Source of the DNA: Shewanella cutis
GTDB lineage: Bacteria > Pseudomonadota > Gammaproteobacteria > Enterobacterales > Shewanellaceae
NCBI RefSeq assembly: GCF_022410515.1
Contig: NZ_JACSDI010000009.1
Span: forward strand, 82,631-146,630
Direction of reading: 5' to 3'
DNA: 64,000 bases
The translations under genes were made by a program, and so were the position numbers. Positions 19,652 through 28,135 of this stretch are shown in pieces. A model generated the notes under the pieces. It saw nothing but the letters and a program-made list of their open reading frames with translations. It was not told where the DNA came from and ran no database searches. Each line of letters starts with the position of its first letter. Position 1 is the stretch's first letter.

Positions 19652-20292
19652 GACTTGGCTCCTGTGGTCACAGCTTTAGCGGCAAGCTGGCTAAATAGCG
19701 TTTGATAATCCTCAAGATGCCAGTTGTCAGTGATAAAACCATCACGTACGCGGTACATATCTACCGCCCGAAAATCAATTTTTTGCCCTTGTCCACGCTG
19801 TTCCCCAAAGACTCCCATAAAGTGGCCATTAAAGCGGAGGCGCACAACCGCACGGTCACCGACCACCAGTAAATGCTCAACGGTTACCGAGAGATCAGGC
19901 ACCGCCGCCCTAAAGTGTTTAGAAGCGTCGAGCGGTCCGCTAATCCCTTGAGCTCGGCCTTCGGGCAGAGTGCGATCGATAAAACTGGTCGCTAATGCCC
20001 AGTGGGCAAATCTAGGGTCACCGGTATCCCAAAAACTAGCGTATAGCAAAGCGGCGTGGGCAATAGATTCAGCTTGGGGCGAACCATCGCTGATCAGCTC
20101 CATTGCAGTTACCTTAGGGCTTAAGGCTGTTTTCACATCAACACTGGCTTGGGTTGAACCACCTTGAGCAGCAAACGCCGTCATACTTAGACTCGCAAGC
20201 GCGAAGCCTATAATGGCTAAGCCGAGTAATCCTGAGCTCCATAAACCGACTTTTATCCAAGGCGCAACGGCGCAATAAGTACGATGTTGCAT
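19648..20292 (-). CDS. Membrane-anchored or exported SnoaL/NTF2-like protein
   Basis: 214 residues. A hydrophobic segment at about 16-40 (GLWSSGLLGLAIIGFALASL) ends in a possible signal-peptidase site (AFAAQ). The C-terminal ~130 residues look like a SnoaL/NTF2-fold ester-cyclase-like domain (HFRAAVPDLSVTVEHLLVVGD...VRLRFNGHFMGVFG...DMYRVRDGFITDNWHLEDYQ). Family members bind or isomerise small hydrophobic compounds, but many have no known activity. The gene lies between the ene-reductase (start abuts the reductase stop at 20292) and the Tat-exported deacetylase, forming a three-gene unit. The fold call is moderate; the substrate is unknown. Confidence 0.75.
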   Translation of the reverse strand: MQHRTYCAVAPWIKVGLWSSGLLGLAIIGFALASLSMTAFAAQGGSTQASVDVKTALSPKVTAMELISDGSPQAESIAHAALLYASFWDTGDPRFAHWALATSFIDRTLPEGRAQGISGPLDASKHFRAAVPDLSVTVEHLLVVGDRAVVRLRFNGHFMGVFGEQRGQGQKIDFRAVDMYRVRDGFITDNWHLEDYQTLFSQLAAKAVTTGAKS

Positions 20293-21428
20293 TATGCCAC
20301 CTCATCATCGCTGGAGCGGATGACGGCGCGCAGTGCCGCTTGGTAGCTTGGGTAATCGGTGTAGCCCGCAGCGCTGCCGCCAAATAATGGCCCCTTATCA
20401 AAGGGCGATAAGGGCAATTGATTCGCTAATCGATAGGGCAGATCAGGGTTGGCGATAAAAGCACGACCAAAGGCCACTAAGTCGGCATAGCCTTTTTCAA
20501 TCACCTCAGTAGCGCGCTCAACATCGTAACGACCCGCCACAATAATGCTGCCTTTAAACACTTTGCGTAACTCAACTCTGAAGGACTCAGGCACCTGTGG
20601 CGCATCATCCCAATCAGCCTCAGATAAGTGCAAATACGCTACTCCAAAAGCCGATAAGTGTTTGGCGGCTAACAGAATCGTCTCCACAATTTCAGGACAA
20701 GCCATATCCTTAAAAGTCACATAGGGTGCAAGGCGAACGCCCACTTTATCGGCGCCAATCTGGGCACTTACCGCTTCAACGACTTCCAATAAAAACCGAA
20801 TACGCTTCTCGGGCGAGCCGCCATAGGCGTCGGTTCTATGGTTAGAATTAGTCCGCAGGAATTGGTCGATGAGATAACCATTACCACCATGGATTTCGAT
20901 GCCATCAAAACCTGCGGCAACGGCATTTGCTCCTGCGTTGGCAAAGTCGGCCACCACGCGATCAATATCGGCTTGGGTCATTTCCCTCGGCTCAGGGCAA
21001 TCCACCATCTGTCCTTCGGGATGCTGCTCATCAACGATCCATACCTTAGTACCAACAGGAGCAATCGCTGAAGGTGCAATAGGCGCATTACCTTGCTGAA
21101 AAATCGAATGAGAAACCCGGCCCACATGCCAGATTTGATTAAAGATTTTGCCACCCGCTTCATGCACCGCCGCAGTGACCTTTTTCCAGCCATCAATTTG
21201 CGCCTCGGTATAAACGCCGGGAGTGAAAGAATAGCCTTGGCTGTCGTCGGAAATTTGGGTCGCTTCGGTGATGATAAGCCCTGCCGACGCACGTTGGGCG
21301 TAATATTGCGCCATTAAATCATTCGGAATATTACCCGGTTGCGTGGTACGCGCTCGAGTCATCGGCGCCATCACGATACGATTTTGTAATGTCAGTGCCG
21401 CTGACTCATAGGCTGTAAATAAACTCAT
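20292..21428 (-). CDS. Old Yellow Enzyme family ene-reductase
   Basis: An FMN-dependent, NAD(P)H-using reductase of activated C=C bonds or nitro compounds, about 378 residues. It has the family barrel features: NRIVMAPMTRAR near the start, GLIITEATQI, the substrate-binding EIHGGNGYL (His and Asn pair), YGGSPEKRIRF, and ADLVAFGRAFIANPDLP near the C-terminus. I chose ATG 21428, giving MSLFTAYE, because GGAG lies 7 bp upstream; a longer in-frame start at 21479 adds 17 residues without family similarity. It is first gene of the reductase-SnoaL-deacetylase unit and is divergent from a LysR regulator 110 bp away, which probably controls it. Shewanella species usually carry several such paralogs. 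Confidence 0.93.
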   Translation of the reverse strand: MSLFTAYESAALTLQNRIVMAPMTRARTTQPGNIPNDLMAQYYAQRASAGLIITEATQISDDSQGYSFTPGVYTEAQIDGWKKVTAAVHEAGGKIFNQIWHVGRVSHSIFQQGNAPIAPSAIAPVGTKVWIVDEQHPEGQMVDCPEPREMTQADIDRVVADFANAGANAVAAGFDGIEIHGGNGYLIDQFLRTNSNHRTDAYGGSPEKRIRFLLEVVEAVSAQIGADKVGVRLAPYVTFKDMACPEIVETILLAAKHLSAFGVAYLHLSEADWDDAPQVPESFRVELRKVFKGSIIVAGRYDVERATEVIEKGYADLVAFGRAFIANPDLPYRLANQLPLSPFDKGPLFGGSAAGYTDYPSYQAALRAVIRSSDDEVA

Positions 21429-21538
21429 ATGCACTCCGAACCATAAATGATGATTGAATATCTGAGTGCAATTGTGCATTAGTTAATCTATATTGATAAT
21501 TAGCCTATTATTTAAATCATTTTCAAAAATAATTTGAT
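21429..21538. promoter_or_regulatory. Divergent promoter region of ene-reductase and LysR gene
   Basis: A 110-bp AT-rich gap between divergent genes holding attagttaatctatattg and nearby A/T-rich blocks compatible with a T-N11-A LysR site and two back-to-back promoters. No operator can be fixed by sequence alone. Confidence 0.4.
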
Positions 21539-22450
21539 ATGTACCATATAAACGATCTGCAACTTGCCCTGCGTATCGCTGCGCTAGAAAGCCTCTCCGC
21601 CGCCAGTAAAGAAGTCGGCATGACGCCCGCCGCCGCGAGCGCAGCCTTGCAACGGCTTGAAAAAAAGTTAGGATGCCAGCTATTTGCGCGCTCCACGAGG
21701 CGGTTGCAGCTCACAGAAGAAGGCAGAATATTTCTCGATGCCGCCAAGCCAGCCCTTGCGTTACTCGAAACCGCTTCCGCCAATTTGGCCGAGCATAGGG
21801 GCGAGCTTAAAGGCGAAGTACGCATCGCCCTGCCCTCGGATATTGGCCGCTGTCGGATCCGCTATTGGTTAGACGAATTAATGGATAGCGCGCCAGAACT
21901 GTCGGTTCAGCTGTACTTTGGCGACCATATGACGGATTTAATTGATCAAAATATCCATTTAGCCCTGCGCTATGGCCAGCTTGAAGATTCCAATCTAAAG
22001 CGGCGCCAACTGTCGATGACACCAAGGGTGCTCGTTGCCTCTCCCGCGTATCTTGCGCAATATGGTGAGCCGCTAACACTGAACGAGCTGAGTCAGCACT
22101 CAGTGTTGATCCTCAACCGTGGCGGCGAACCATGGCAGAAGTGGAAATTCAGCCATAATGGTGAAGCCGTAGAAATTGAAGTGAGAGGAAAACGCTTCTG
22201 CAATGATGGCGCCGTGATCCGCGACTGGGCGCTAGATGGCCGTGGCATCGCCTATAAAAGCTGGCTCGATGTAGCGCAGGATGTTACCGAAGGCAGACTC
22301 AGGCTAGTATTAGCCGATAAAATCGCCCCAGCAGTGCCACTGCAATTGGTTTATCTGCAAACCGACTATCCGAGCCATAAAATTCGCCGCACCATTGAGT
22401 TTTTAGCGCAAAAACTGCAGCAATTTAGCCAAGAATATCCAGCGCCTTAA
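21539..22450 (+). CDS. LysR-family transcriptional regulator
   Basis: 303 residues with an N-terminal winged helix-turn-helix (LALRIAALESLSAASKEVGM, TPAAASAALQRLEKKLG, LFARSTRRLQLTEEG) followed by a two-lobed effector domain typical of LysR regulators (VRIALPSDIGR..., LALRYGQLEDSNLKRRQL). The AraC-like GMTPAAASAAL helix groups it with LysR proteins that control nearby oxidoreductases. It is transcribed away from the ene-reductase gene, the usual geometry for autoregulation plus activation of the divergent target. The effector is unknown but could be an electrophile or quinone, since ene-reductases are often induced by these. Confidence 0.93.
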   Translation: MYHINDLQLALRIAALESLSAASKEVGMTPAAASAALQRLEKKLGCQLFARSTRRLQLTEEGRIFLDAAKPALALLETASANLAEHRGELKGEVRIALPSDIGRCRIRYWLDELMDSAPELSVQLYFGDHMTDLIDQNIHLALRYGQLEDSNLKRRQLSMTPRVLVASPAYLAQYGEPLTLNELSQHSVLILNRGGEPWQKWKFSHNGEAVEIEVRGKRFCNDGAVIRDWALDGRGIAYKSWLDVAQDVTEGRLRLVLADKIAPAVPLQLVYLQTDYPSHKIRRTIEFLAQKLQQFSQEYPAP

Positions 22451-22541
22451 GGGATAACAGGGCCAGATAAAAAGCGGCTTGAACCGGCATTTCAGTCGAG
22501 CGACTCAAGATGCGAGTTTAAATGTGTTTCGGCTATCCATC

Positions 22542-24353
22542 CTAGCCCCGAGGCAATATCACAGTCACCACACAGCCTTGCTGCCAAGGCAATGGGGCTT
22601 GCGTCGATTGCTTACAGTTTTCAATCTCAATACTGCCATGGTGACGGCTAACCACATCTTTACAAATCGCTAAGCCTAACCCCAGTCCAGCATCTTTGGT
22701 GGAGGCAAACGAGGCCATTAATTCGCTAGCTTGCCCCTGTAAACCTTCGCCGTTATCAATCACCAATACTTTGATTTCCTTCGCTAGATAATGGATCTCA
22801 AGCTGTAACTTACGCGCATGATTATCCTTGCAGGCCTCAAGCGCATCGAGGCTGTTTTTCATTAGGTTGACCCACATTTGGCTTAGACCAACGCTATCGC
22901 CCATCAATTCATAGGGATGACCTTCAACTTCTACAGTGACTTGTACCCCTGCGCGATCTAGCTCGCGGCGCAATAAGGCTAAAGCTTCTTTGACGACTAG
23001 CGTCACATTCAACGGCTCAGCCTTAGCCTGACGGCGCTTAAGCAAACCACGGATACGGTGTACAACCGCGCCAGCTCGAATCGACTGCGCATTGATTTTG
23101 CCCAAAATATCATAGAGTTCAGGATTATCCTGCCCCAGTCTTTCCAGCTGTATCATGGCGCCCTCACTGTATTGGGTTATCGCCGCAATCGGTTGATTTA
23201 ATTCATGGGCCAGTCCTGCGCCAATTTCCCCAAGGATCGCCGCACTTTGTAAACGCTCTAACTGCAATGCTTTGTCTTTTAATTGCCGCTCAGTGCTGAC
23301 TAAAAACTCACTCTTTTGGCGAAATTTATATTCGAGCCATAAGTGATAGATGGTCGACACAATAAAGATCAGCAGTAATACCCCGCCCCACTCTTTGTTT
23401 TTCTCCATCCATTTATACACGGTTTGATATAACGGCGGTGATGCACCTTGCAGCTGTAATTCCTTAAATAATTCAATCACCTTTAGCTGACTCACCGGCG
23501 CAGTCCAGCCTAAGGTATCGGCGGTAATCGCTGCCACATGGTCTGCGGGAAGATCAAACAAGGCACGGGTGATTTGCATGGTGAGCCGTGGTGAAACCGT
23601 ATCTGCCGCCGCAAATGACCAATTGGGGTAGAGCTGCGTACTGACCTCACAATCATATCCAGGCGGGTTAGTTGGGTGGATTACCCGATAGTCCGCCTTA
23701 TTGATAAGCCCTGTTTCAATCATTTCCTCTAGGGTACAAAAAGGCGCAATAGCAGCATCGGCACTGCCATCTCGCACTTGATAGATCAGCGGCGCGAGGG
23801 GGAATCCTAAAAAACGCACTTGGCCAAAGAATTGCTCTGGCAAATAGCCCATTTTATGCAGTAATCCCATCGCAGCCTGATAGCCGCCGAGCGCCTGCGG
23901 ATCGCTAGCAACCACATTCTTACCGCGTAAATCCTGCAAGCTGCGGATAGGACTATCGGCGCGCACAATAATGGTGGCACCAATGGTAAAAGTACTGCCT
24001 TGATGTTTACGGCTTTTCATGGTCGCAAGCCAAGAGAGGGGGAAATTATTACTCAAATGCAGATATTGCCCGGGGTTAGTCACAATAAATTGCAACTCAT
24101 TGCTGAGTAACTGGCTGCGCATGCCATTAAAATCCACAGGCACGACTTCAAAGTTGCTGTTAGGAACATTTTCACTCAAGTAATCCATCATAGGTTGCCA
24201 GCGCTGTTTTGCCTGCAACACCCCGTGATTTGCCAGCACCCCTACTTTAAATTCGTTGACGGGAAGTCCTTCATCGGCATAGGACAAATTGAGCCCTATT
24301 AGACTCAAGATGCAACTCACCACCAGCGCCCTACACCAAGTTCCCATTGCCAT
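22542..24353 (-). CDS. TtrS-like sensor histidine kinase with PhnD-type periplasmic sensor
   Basis: 603 residues. An N-terminal signal (to about 27) is followed by a PhnD/transferrin-fold substrate-binding sensor (about 33-300, with FKVGVLANHGVLQAKQRWQPM and LQDLRGKNVVASDPQALGGY), one membrane segment (about 323-341), and a kinase core. The H box GEIGAGLAHELNQPIAAITQ carries His383; the N box is NLMKNSLDALEACKDN, and glycine boxes are VLVIDNGEGL and GLGLGLAICKD. This architecture matches TtrS/ThsS-type sensors of tetrathionate or thiosulfate. Two periplasmic cysteines (206, 235) could matter for sulfur sensing. It is divergent from its likely partner regulator at 24554. The ligand is inferred, not shown: no tetrathionate reductase genes are visible. 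Confidence 0.88.
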   Translation of the reverse strand: MAMGTWCRALVVSCILSLIGLNLSYADEGLPVNEFKVGVLANHGVLQAKQRWQPMMDYLSENVPNSNFEVVPVDFNGMRSQLLSNELQFIVTNPGQYLHLSNNFPLSWLATMKSRKHQGSTFTIGATIIVRADSPIRSLQDLRGKNVVASDPQALGGYQAAMGLLHKMGYLPEQFFGQVRFLGFPLAPLIYQVRDGSADAAIAPFCTLEEMIETGLINKADYRVIHPTNPPGYDCEVSTQLYPNWSFAAADTVSPRLTMQITRALFDLPADHVAAITADTLGWTAPVSQLKVIELFKELQLQGASPPLYQTVYKWMEKNKEWGGVLLLIFIVSTIYHLWLEYKFRQKSEFLVSTERQLKDKALQLERLQSAAILGEIGAGLAHELNQPIAAITQYSEGAMIQLERLGQDNPELYDILGKINAQSIRAGAVVHRIRGLLKRRQAKAEPLNVTLVVKEALALLRRELDRAGVQVTVEVEGHPYELMGDSVGLSQMWVNLMKNSLDALEACKDNHARKLQLEIHYLAKEIKVLVIDNGEGLQGQASELMASFASTKDAGLGLGLAICKDVVSRHHGSIEIENCKQSTQAPLPWQQGCVVTVILPRG

Positions 24354-24553
24354 CGCCCTGTCTTATATGCCTTTGTTTTAGGCATACTGTATGCGTTAGG
24401 CAAAAATGATGCTGTGAATGGCGCCAAACTCTGGCATTCGCCCTATGGGATTTGGCTAATTTAGTGATACACCTCCCAAGACCTAGGCTTAAAATTGAGC
24501 CTGTAACCCAGCATACTTAAGCTAATAGAGCAACTAACCACTGAAGGGAAACC

Positions 24554-25162
24554 ATGTCTACAAAGCTGCCATTGTATTTAGTCGATGATGATGAAGCGAT
24601 CCTCGACTCCCTTGGGTTTATGCTCAGGCAATTTGGTTACCAAGTACAAACCTTCAGCAGCGGACGGGATTTCTTAGCGCAATGCCCGTTAAGACAGGCT
24701 GGATGTGTGATCTTGGATAGCCGAATGCCGGAGATCACCGGCCAAGAAGTGCAGCAAAAACTGCTGGAAACCCAAAGTCCATTGGGTGTGATTTTTCTCA
24801 CGGGGCACGGTGATTTGCCCATGGCATTAAGCGCCTTTCGTAAGGGCGCATGCGACTTTTTTCAAAAACCGGTATCAGGCAAAGCCCTTGTACAAGCGAT
24901 TGAAAAAGCGCATAAAGAAAGCCAAGCCAGCTTTGAGCAACAGAGCCTGCAGCATAAATTTGCCCAACTGACCGAGCGCGAACAGCAAGTATTGGCCCAT
25001 GTGGTTCAGGGGATGACCAACAAGCAGATCTCCGAAGCCATGTATTTATCCTTAAGAACCATTGAAGTGCACCGCGCTAAGATCATGAAAAAGCTCGAAG
25101 TGAACAATATGGCTGAATTAGTCCAGCACTTAGCCCACCTAAATACACTCTTACCTGAGTAA
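24554..25162 (+). CDS. TtrR-like NarL/FixJ response regulator
   Basis: 202 residues. The receiver domain has the acidic pocket DDDE (11-14), phospho-acceptor Asp55 (VILDSRMPE), Thr in FLTGHGD and Lys in FFQKPVSGK. The C-terminus is a LuxR-type helix-turn-helix (LTEREQQVLAHVVQGMTNKQ through TIEVHRAKIMKKL). The FixJ-like arrangement fits TtrR. A good ribosome site (GAAGGGA) precedes ATG 24554. It shares a 200-bp divergent intergenic region with the kinase gene, so the pair is probably one signalling unit even though transcribed apart. Confidence 0.92.
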   Translation: MSTKLPLYLVDDDEAILDSLGFMLRQFGYQVQTFSSGRDFLAQCPLRQAGCVILDSRMPEITGQEVQQKLLETQSPLGVIFLTGHGDLPMALSAFRKGACDFFQKPVSGKALVQAIEKAHKESQASFEQQSLQHKFAQLTEREQQVLAHVVQGMTNKQISEAMYLSLRTIEVHRAKIMKKLEVNNMAELVQHLAHLNTLLPE

Positions 25163-25604
25163 TCCTATAAACCTCAAAAGATGAAACGATTGAAAGCCAG
25201 TTAACCGATTCAAGGCATAGACACTCAGCTTATCTGTTGCCTGCAATCGATTAACCAACTGCAATCAACTGAGCACCTGCGACAAGCTGTCGCAGTTTGC
25301 ATCATAAGCTTTGTGTCTAACGCCATTCACTGCCACACTCAGCGCAGGTTCTCTCCTTTATGTCCCGTAGGCATTAAAGATCCACTGCTTTGAACCTTCC
25401 CCCGAGTTCGGCCAGTGTTCTCGGGGATTTTTTATTTAAGCCATTCATCCCCGCGCATTTATCACCCAATGTTCTAAGACATGAACTCATTCAGCAGGTG
25501 ACAAATGTAAAAATAAAGTTGTAATTTTAAACGCTATCAATAGCTCAATGATCATTCTTCAAAGTTAAGTTAGAATACGACTATCTTAGCAACAGGTCAG
25601 TAAT
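25163..25604 (+). other. Gene-free interval with possible small RNA
   Basis: 442 bp with no convincing protein gene. It holds a GC-rich hairpin (CTGCGACAAGCTGTCGCAG, about 25278-25296), a pyrimidine-rich stretch and a clear intrinsic terminator at 25400-25435, over 200 bp after the response-regulator gene. A separately transcribed small RNA ending there is plausible. The last ~160 bp are AT-rich and serve the pilin gene. Confidence 0.4.
25400..25435 (+). terminator. Intrinsic terminator in the 25.2-25.6 kb interval
   Basis: Stem CCCCGAG/CTCGGGG (25400-25406 with 25420-25426) followed by ATTTTTTATTT. It is far from the upstream stop codon at 25162, which is why a small RNA is suspected. Confidence 0.8.
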
Positions 25605-26186
25605 ATGAGCCGTTTACAGACATCTAAAGGATTTACCTTAATCGAACTGGTGGTGGTAATTATCATCTTAGGGATTTTGGCCGTAGTAGCAGCGCCGCGC
25701 TTTATGAATCTCAGCCAAGACGCCCACGATGCCAGAGCCAAGGCCGCCTTTGCTGCTTTTACCTCTGGCGTAAAGCTGTATCACAGTTGTTGGCTTGCTG
25801 GCGGACACTCGGGTTATACCCAAGATCTCGCCTGCTATGGCGATGGTACAGTCGACTCCACCACGACTGGCTTTCCCCTCGGAAAAGATACAGCCCAAAG
25901 CAGCAACCAAGGCACGCAATTACAAGGTGCTTACTGCGGTGAATTGTGGCAATCCTTATTAGATAATCAAGACACTGTGCTAGCTAACCATTTTGATTGG
26001 CAAACCACACCCAATGTCGATATCGTCTATTGGTTTAGCGGTGGCGCAATAACCGACCCTGACACTTATTGTTACTTTAACTATGTGTCGGATGATCGCC
26101 GCCTTGGCAGCGAGAATTGGGAGCTAAAATACTATCCCCTCGATGGCCGCACCGTTGTCGGTCGCTCTACTTTATCAGCGCCTTAA
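25605..26186 (+). CDS. MSHA-type type IV pilin-like protein
   Basis: 193 residues. The type IV prepilin signature is intact: short leader MSRLQTSKG, cleavage before FTLIELVVVIIILGILAVVA, Glu at position +5 and a long hydrophobic helix. The body has paired cysteines (HSCW, LACYG, AYCGE, TYCYF), as in MSHA-like minor or major pilins. It would be inserted in the inner membrane, cut by prepilin peptidase and assembled into a pilus or pseudopilus. No assembly genes are adjacent, so it must use machinery encoded elsewhere. It has its own upstream AT-rich region and downstream terminator, making a single-gene unit. Confidence 0.9.
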   Translation: MSRLQTSKGFTLIELVVVIIILGILAVVAAPRFMNLSQDAHDARAKAAFAAFTSGVKLYHSCWLAGGHSGYTQDLACYGDGTVDSTTTGFPLGKDTAQSSNQGTQLQGAYCGELWQSLLDNQDTVLANHFDWQTTPNVDIVYWFSGGAITDPDTYCYFNYVSDDRRLGSENWELKYYPLDGRTVVGRSTLSAP

Positions 26187-26205
26187 CCCAAAACGCATCC
26201 GCATT

Positions 26206-26246
26206 AGCCACTGGGAGCTCAACCCTCAACTCCCCGTGGCTTTTTG
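26206..26246 (+). terminator. Terminator of the pilin gene
   Basis: Inverted repeat AGCCACTGGGAG ... CTCCCCGTGGCT (one mismatch position) followed by TTTTTG, just after the pilin stop codon. Confidence 0.82.
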
Positions 26247-26375
26247 CGCAATAATGTGAATTCTGGCTACGGATGCCGAGAGCGGCTTCGTTTTATAGCG
26301 CACCATTTGATTGCTAGCGGGTACCCAAGGTCACCTATCAGATGCGGCAGTCACACTCACCAAAGATTGGCCTTA

Positions 26376-26651
26376 TACCAATCGTATTAAATATCTGTTC
26401 ATTCAGCGGGAATTCAACGCGCTTTAGACAAGGCGAAGGCTTGAAGGCATAGTGGTGCACTGCCTAAGCCTTAAACGCAGTATAAAGCGTGTTGCCATAC
26501 AGTGAACATCAGCCGCCCTTTGGGAGCCTCAAAGGCATCCCACTCCGGTGTTGCATTGACTTAAAAGGGAATAACCATTTCTGCGTCAATCCACCTTGGA
26601 TTGAAATGCCTGTGGGGCTCTGAACTGATTAGATATTTAATGTGATTGGTA
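26376..26651. mobile_element. MITE-like element with TACCAATC ends
   Basis: About 276 bp without coding capacity, bounded by imperfect terminal inverted repeats: the left end begins TACCAATCGTATTAAATAT, and the right end read on the other strand begins TACCAATCACATTAAATAT. The ends sit in TTATA/TATTA contexts, consistent with TA target duplication. The termini resemble those of the IS630-family element at 62.8-63.8 kb. Confidence 0.65.
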
Positions 26652-26709
26652 TTAATCCTATAGATTTGTTACCTTTTTGTTTATGGAACACTCAGATGAA
26701 TAAAGGCCA

Positions 26710-27888
26710 ATGAATAATCTCATTGTTACACCAGGCTACGCTTCACAATTCAATTGTATAGGTGCCGCATGTGAAGACAGTTGCTGCCATGACTGGACCA
26801 TCATTTTTGACAAAAAGAGCTATAAAAATACCCTTAACCATCCCAAACTAGCCTCGCTTGCCAAAGAGGCATTTATTGAAACCAAAACCGATGCTAACCA
26901 GTGGGCGCAAATCAAACTTAACGCCAATGGCACCTGCCCATTTGTAAACGAACAGCAGTTGTGTGCCATCCATGCCGCGGCGGGGGAAACAGCTTTAAGT
27001 CACACCTGTAAAACCTACCCCCGTATTAACAATGTTATCGCAACCACCAAATATGAAAGTTTATCTCTATCATGCCCTGAAGCTGCTCGTCTGGTGCTAT
27101 TTGACGCCAATGCATTTCAATTTGAGGCAAAGAGCGGTGGCGCAAAGCGTCCAACTGCGGCCAATCCTGCATGGTTAGAAAAAACCTACGATTACAGTTT
27201 GGATCTATTAATAAATATGGGCGTGGATTGGCAACAGGCACTCATGGCCATAGGATTATTGGTAAAAGTCAGTGACCAAGTGAGGCAAAATGCCCTGCCT
27301 ATTGCACAGATAGATCAGCGTTTTGAACAATTAATCTTGCTGGCTCAAACCAAGGAAATCGCTGCACAATATCAAAAAATACCCTACACACCACAACCCC
27401 AAACCCATGCTTTTGTTTCGATACACGATCAATTATGCAAACTCCACTCAAGGAGTTTAAAACCTCGCTTTACCTCGCTTAATGACGCAATTGGTTTGTT
27501 ATGTAATGAGGGTAATCAATATCAAATTGACCATTTAAATAAAGCGTGGGAAGAAAAAGCCTTACCCGCGTTGAGCAATTATCAGGATTTATTTGACCGT
27601 TATATTTTATATTCGCTTTACCATGAGCATTTCCCCATGAGTCATTCGCAGCAGCCTTGGATGGCATTTCGCCTGCTGGTGATAGATTGCTTTATGATCC
27701 GCTGTTACTTATCTGCCATGGCATTTAAAAATAATGGACTGACAGAAAGTGACATAGTGCTTTGTTTTCAGCTTTATAGCGTTGTGCGCCAGCATAAAGC
27801 GAAATTTGCCGAGGGCATCAATCAGACCCTACAGGAATGTGGTATCGATAGTATTCCCGCAGCCATCAGCCTATTAAAAACCTCGTGA
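26710..27888 (+). CDS. FliB-like flagellin lysine-N-methylase family protein
   Basis: 392 residues. The N-terminus has a cysteine cluster characteristic of the FliB/YkgJ-like family (FNCIGAACEDSCCHDWTI, Cys16, 21, 25, 26), followed by further cysteines (GTCPFV, QQLCAIH, SHTCKTYPR, LSCPEA), suggesting a metal or Fe-S site. FliB methylates lysines of flagellin in Salmonella; no flagellar genes lie nearby here, so the target is inferred only from family. AAAGG precedes ATG 26710, and an upstream ATG at 26696 is closed by the TGA that overlaps the real start. The gene stands alone and ends at a terminator at 27900. Confidence 0.82.
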   Translation: MNNLIVTPGYASQFNCIGAACEDSCCHDWTIIFDKKSYKNTLNHPKLASLAKEAFIETKTDANQWAQIKLNANGTCPFVNEQQLCAIHAAAGETALSHTCKTYPRINNVIATTKYESLSLSCPEAARLVLFDANAFQFEAKSGGAKRPTAANPAWLEKTYDYSLDLLINMGVDWQQALMAIGLLVKVSDQVRQNALPIAQIDQRFEQLILLAQTKEIAAQYQKIPYTPQPQTHAFVSIHDQLCKLHSRSLKPRFTSLNDAIGLLCNEGNQYQIDHLNKAWEEKALPALSNYQDLFDRYILYSLYHEHFPMSHSQQPWMAFRLLVIDCFMIRCYLSAMAFKNNGLTESDIVLCFQLYSVVRQHKAKFAEGINQTLQECGIDSIPAAISLLKTS

Positions 27889-27899
27889 TCGCCTAGGCG

Positions 27900-27931
27900 A
27901 GACTGCCGAAATAGCCCAACGGCAGTCTTTG
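27900..27931 (+). terminator. Terminator of the fliB-like gene
   Basis: Stem AGACTGCCG/CGGCAGTCT (27900-27908 with 27920-27928) followed by TT. Confidence 0.75.
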
Positions 27932-28051
27932 CGTATCCGCCGCCGCTTGAGTAGTGGCAAGACTGAAGGTGGCCGCCACTTCCCCGTATGCCGTTATTTT
28001 GTTGCAAAAGGCGCGCAAACACGCAAACCCCATTGGCTTTTTCTGCCATAA

Positions 28052-28079
28052 CTTGAATTCTGACTATCCATCCCCATAT
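28052..28079 (+). promoter_or_regulatory. Sigma-32 heat-shock promoter of hslVU
   Basis: CTTGAAT, a 13-bp spacer, then CCCCATAT: a near-perfect match to the RpoH consensus (CTTGAAA, 11-16 bp, CCCCATNT). It lies 57 bp before the hslV GTG start, exactly where the classic heat-shock operon is expected to be driven. Confidence 0.85.
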
Positions 28080-28135
28080 TTAGTCCATCATCCACCGCAG
28101 GATTTTGATTGCGGGCAAGAGAAGAGGATTCAAAA

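Larger units (their letters stand above)
26187..26709. other. Gene-free interval between pilin and fliB-like genes
   Basis: 523 bp with no credible protein gene. It contains the pilin terminator, then an unassigned stretch, then a MITE-like element at 26376-26651, and finally the ribosome site of the fliB-like gene. Confidence 0.7.
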
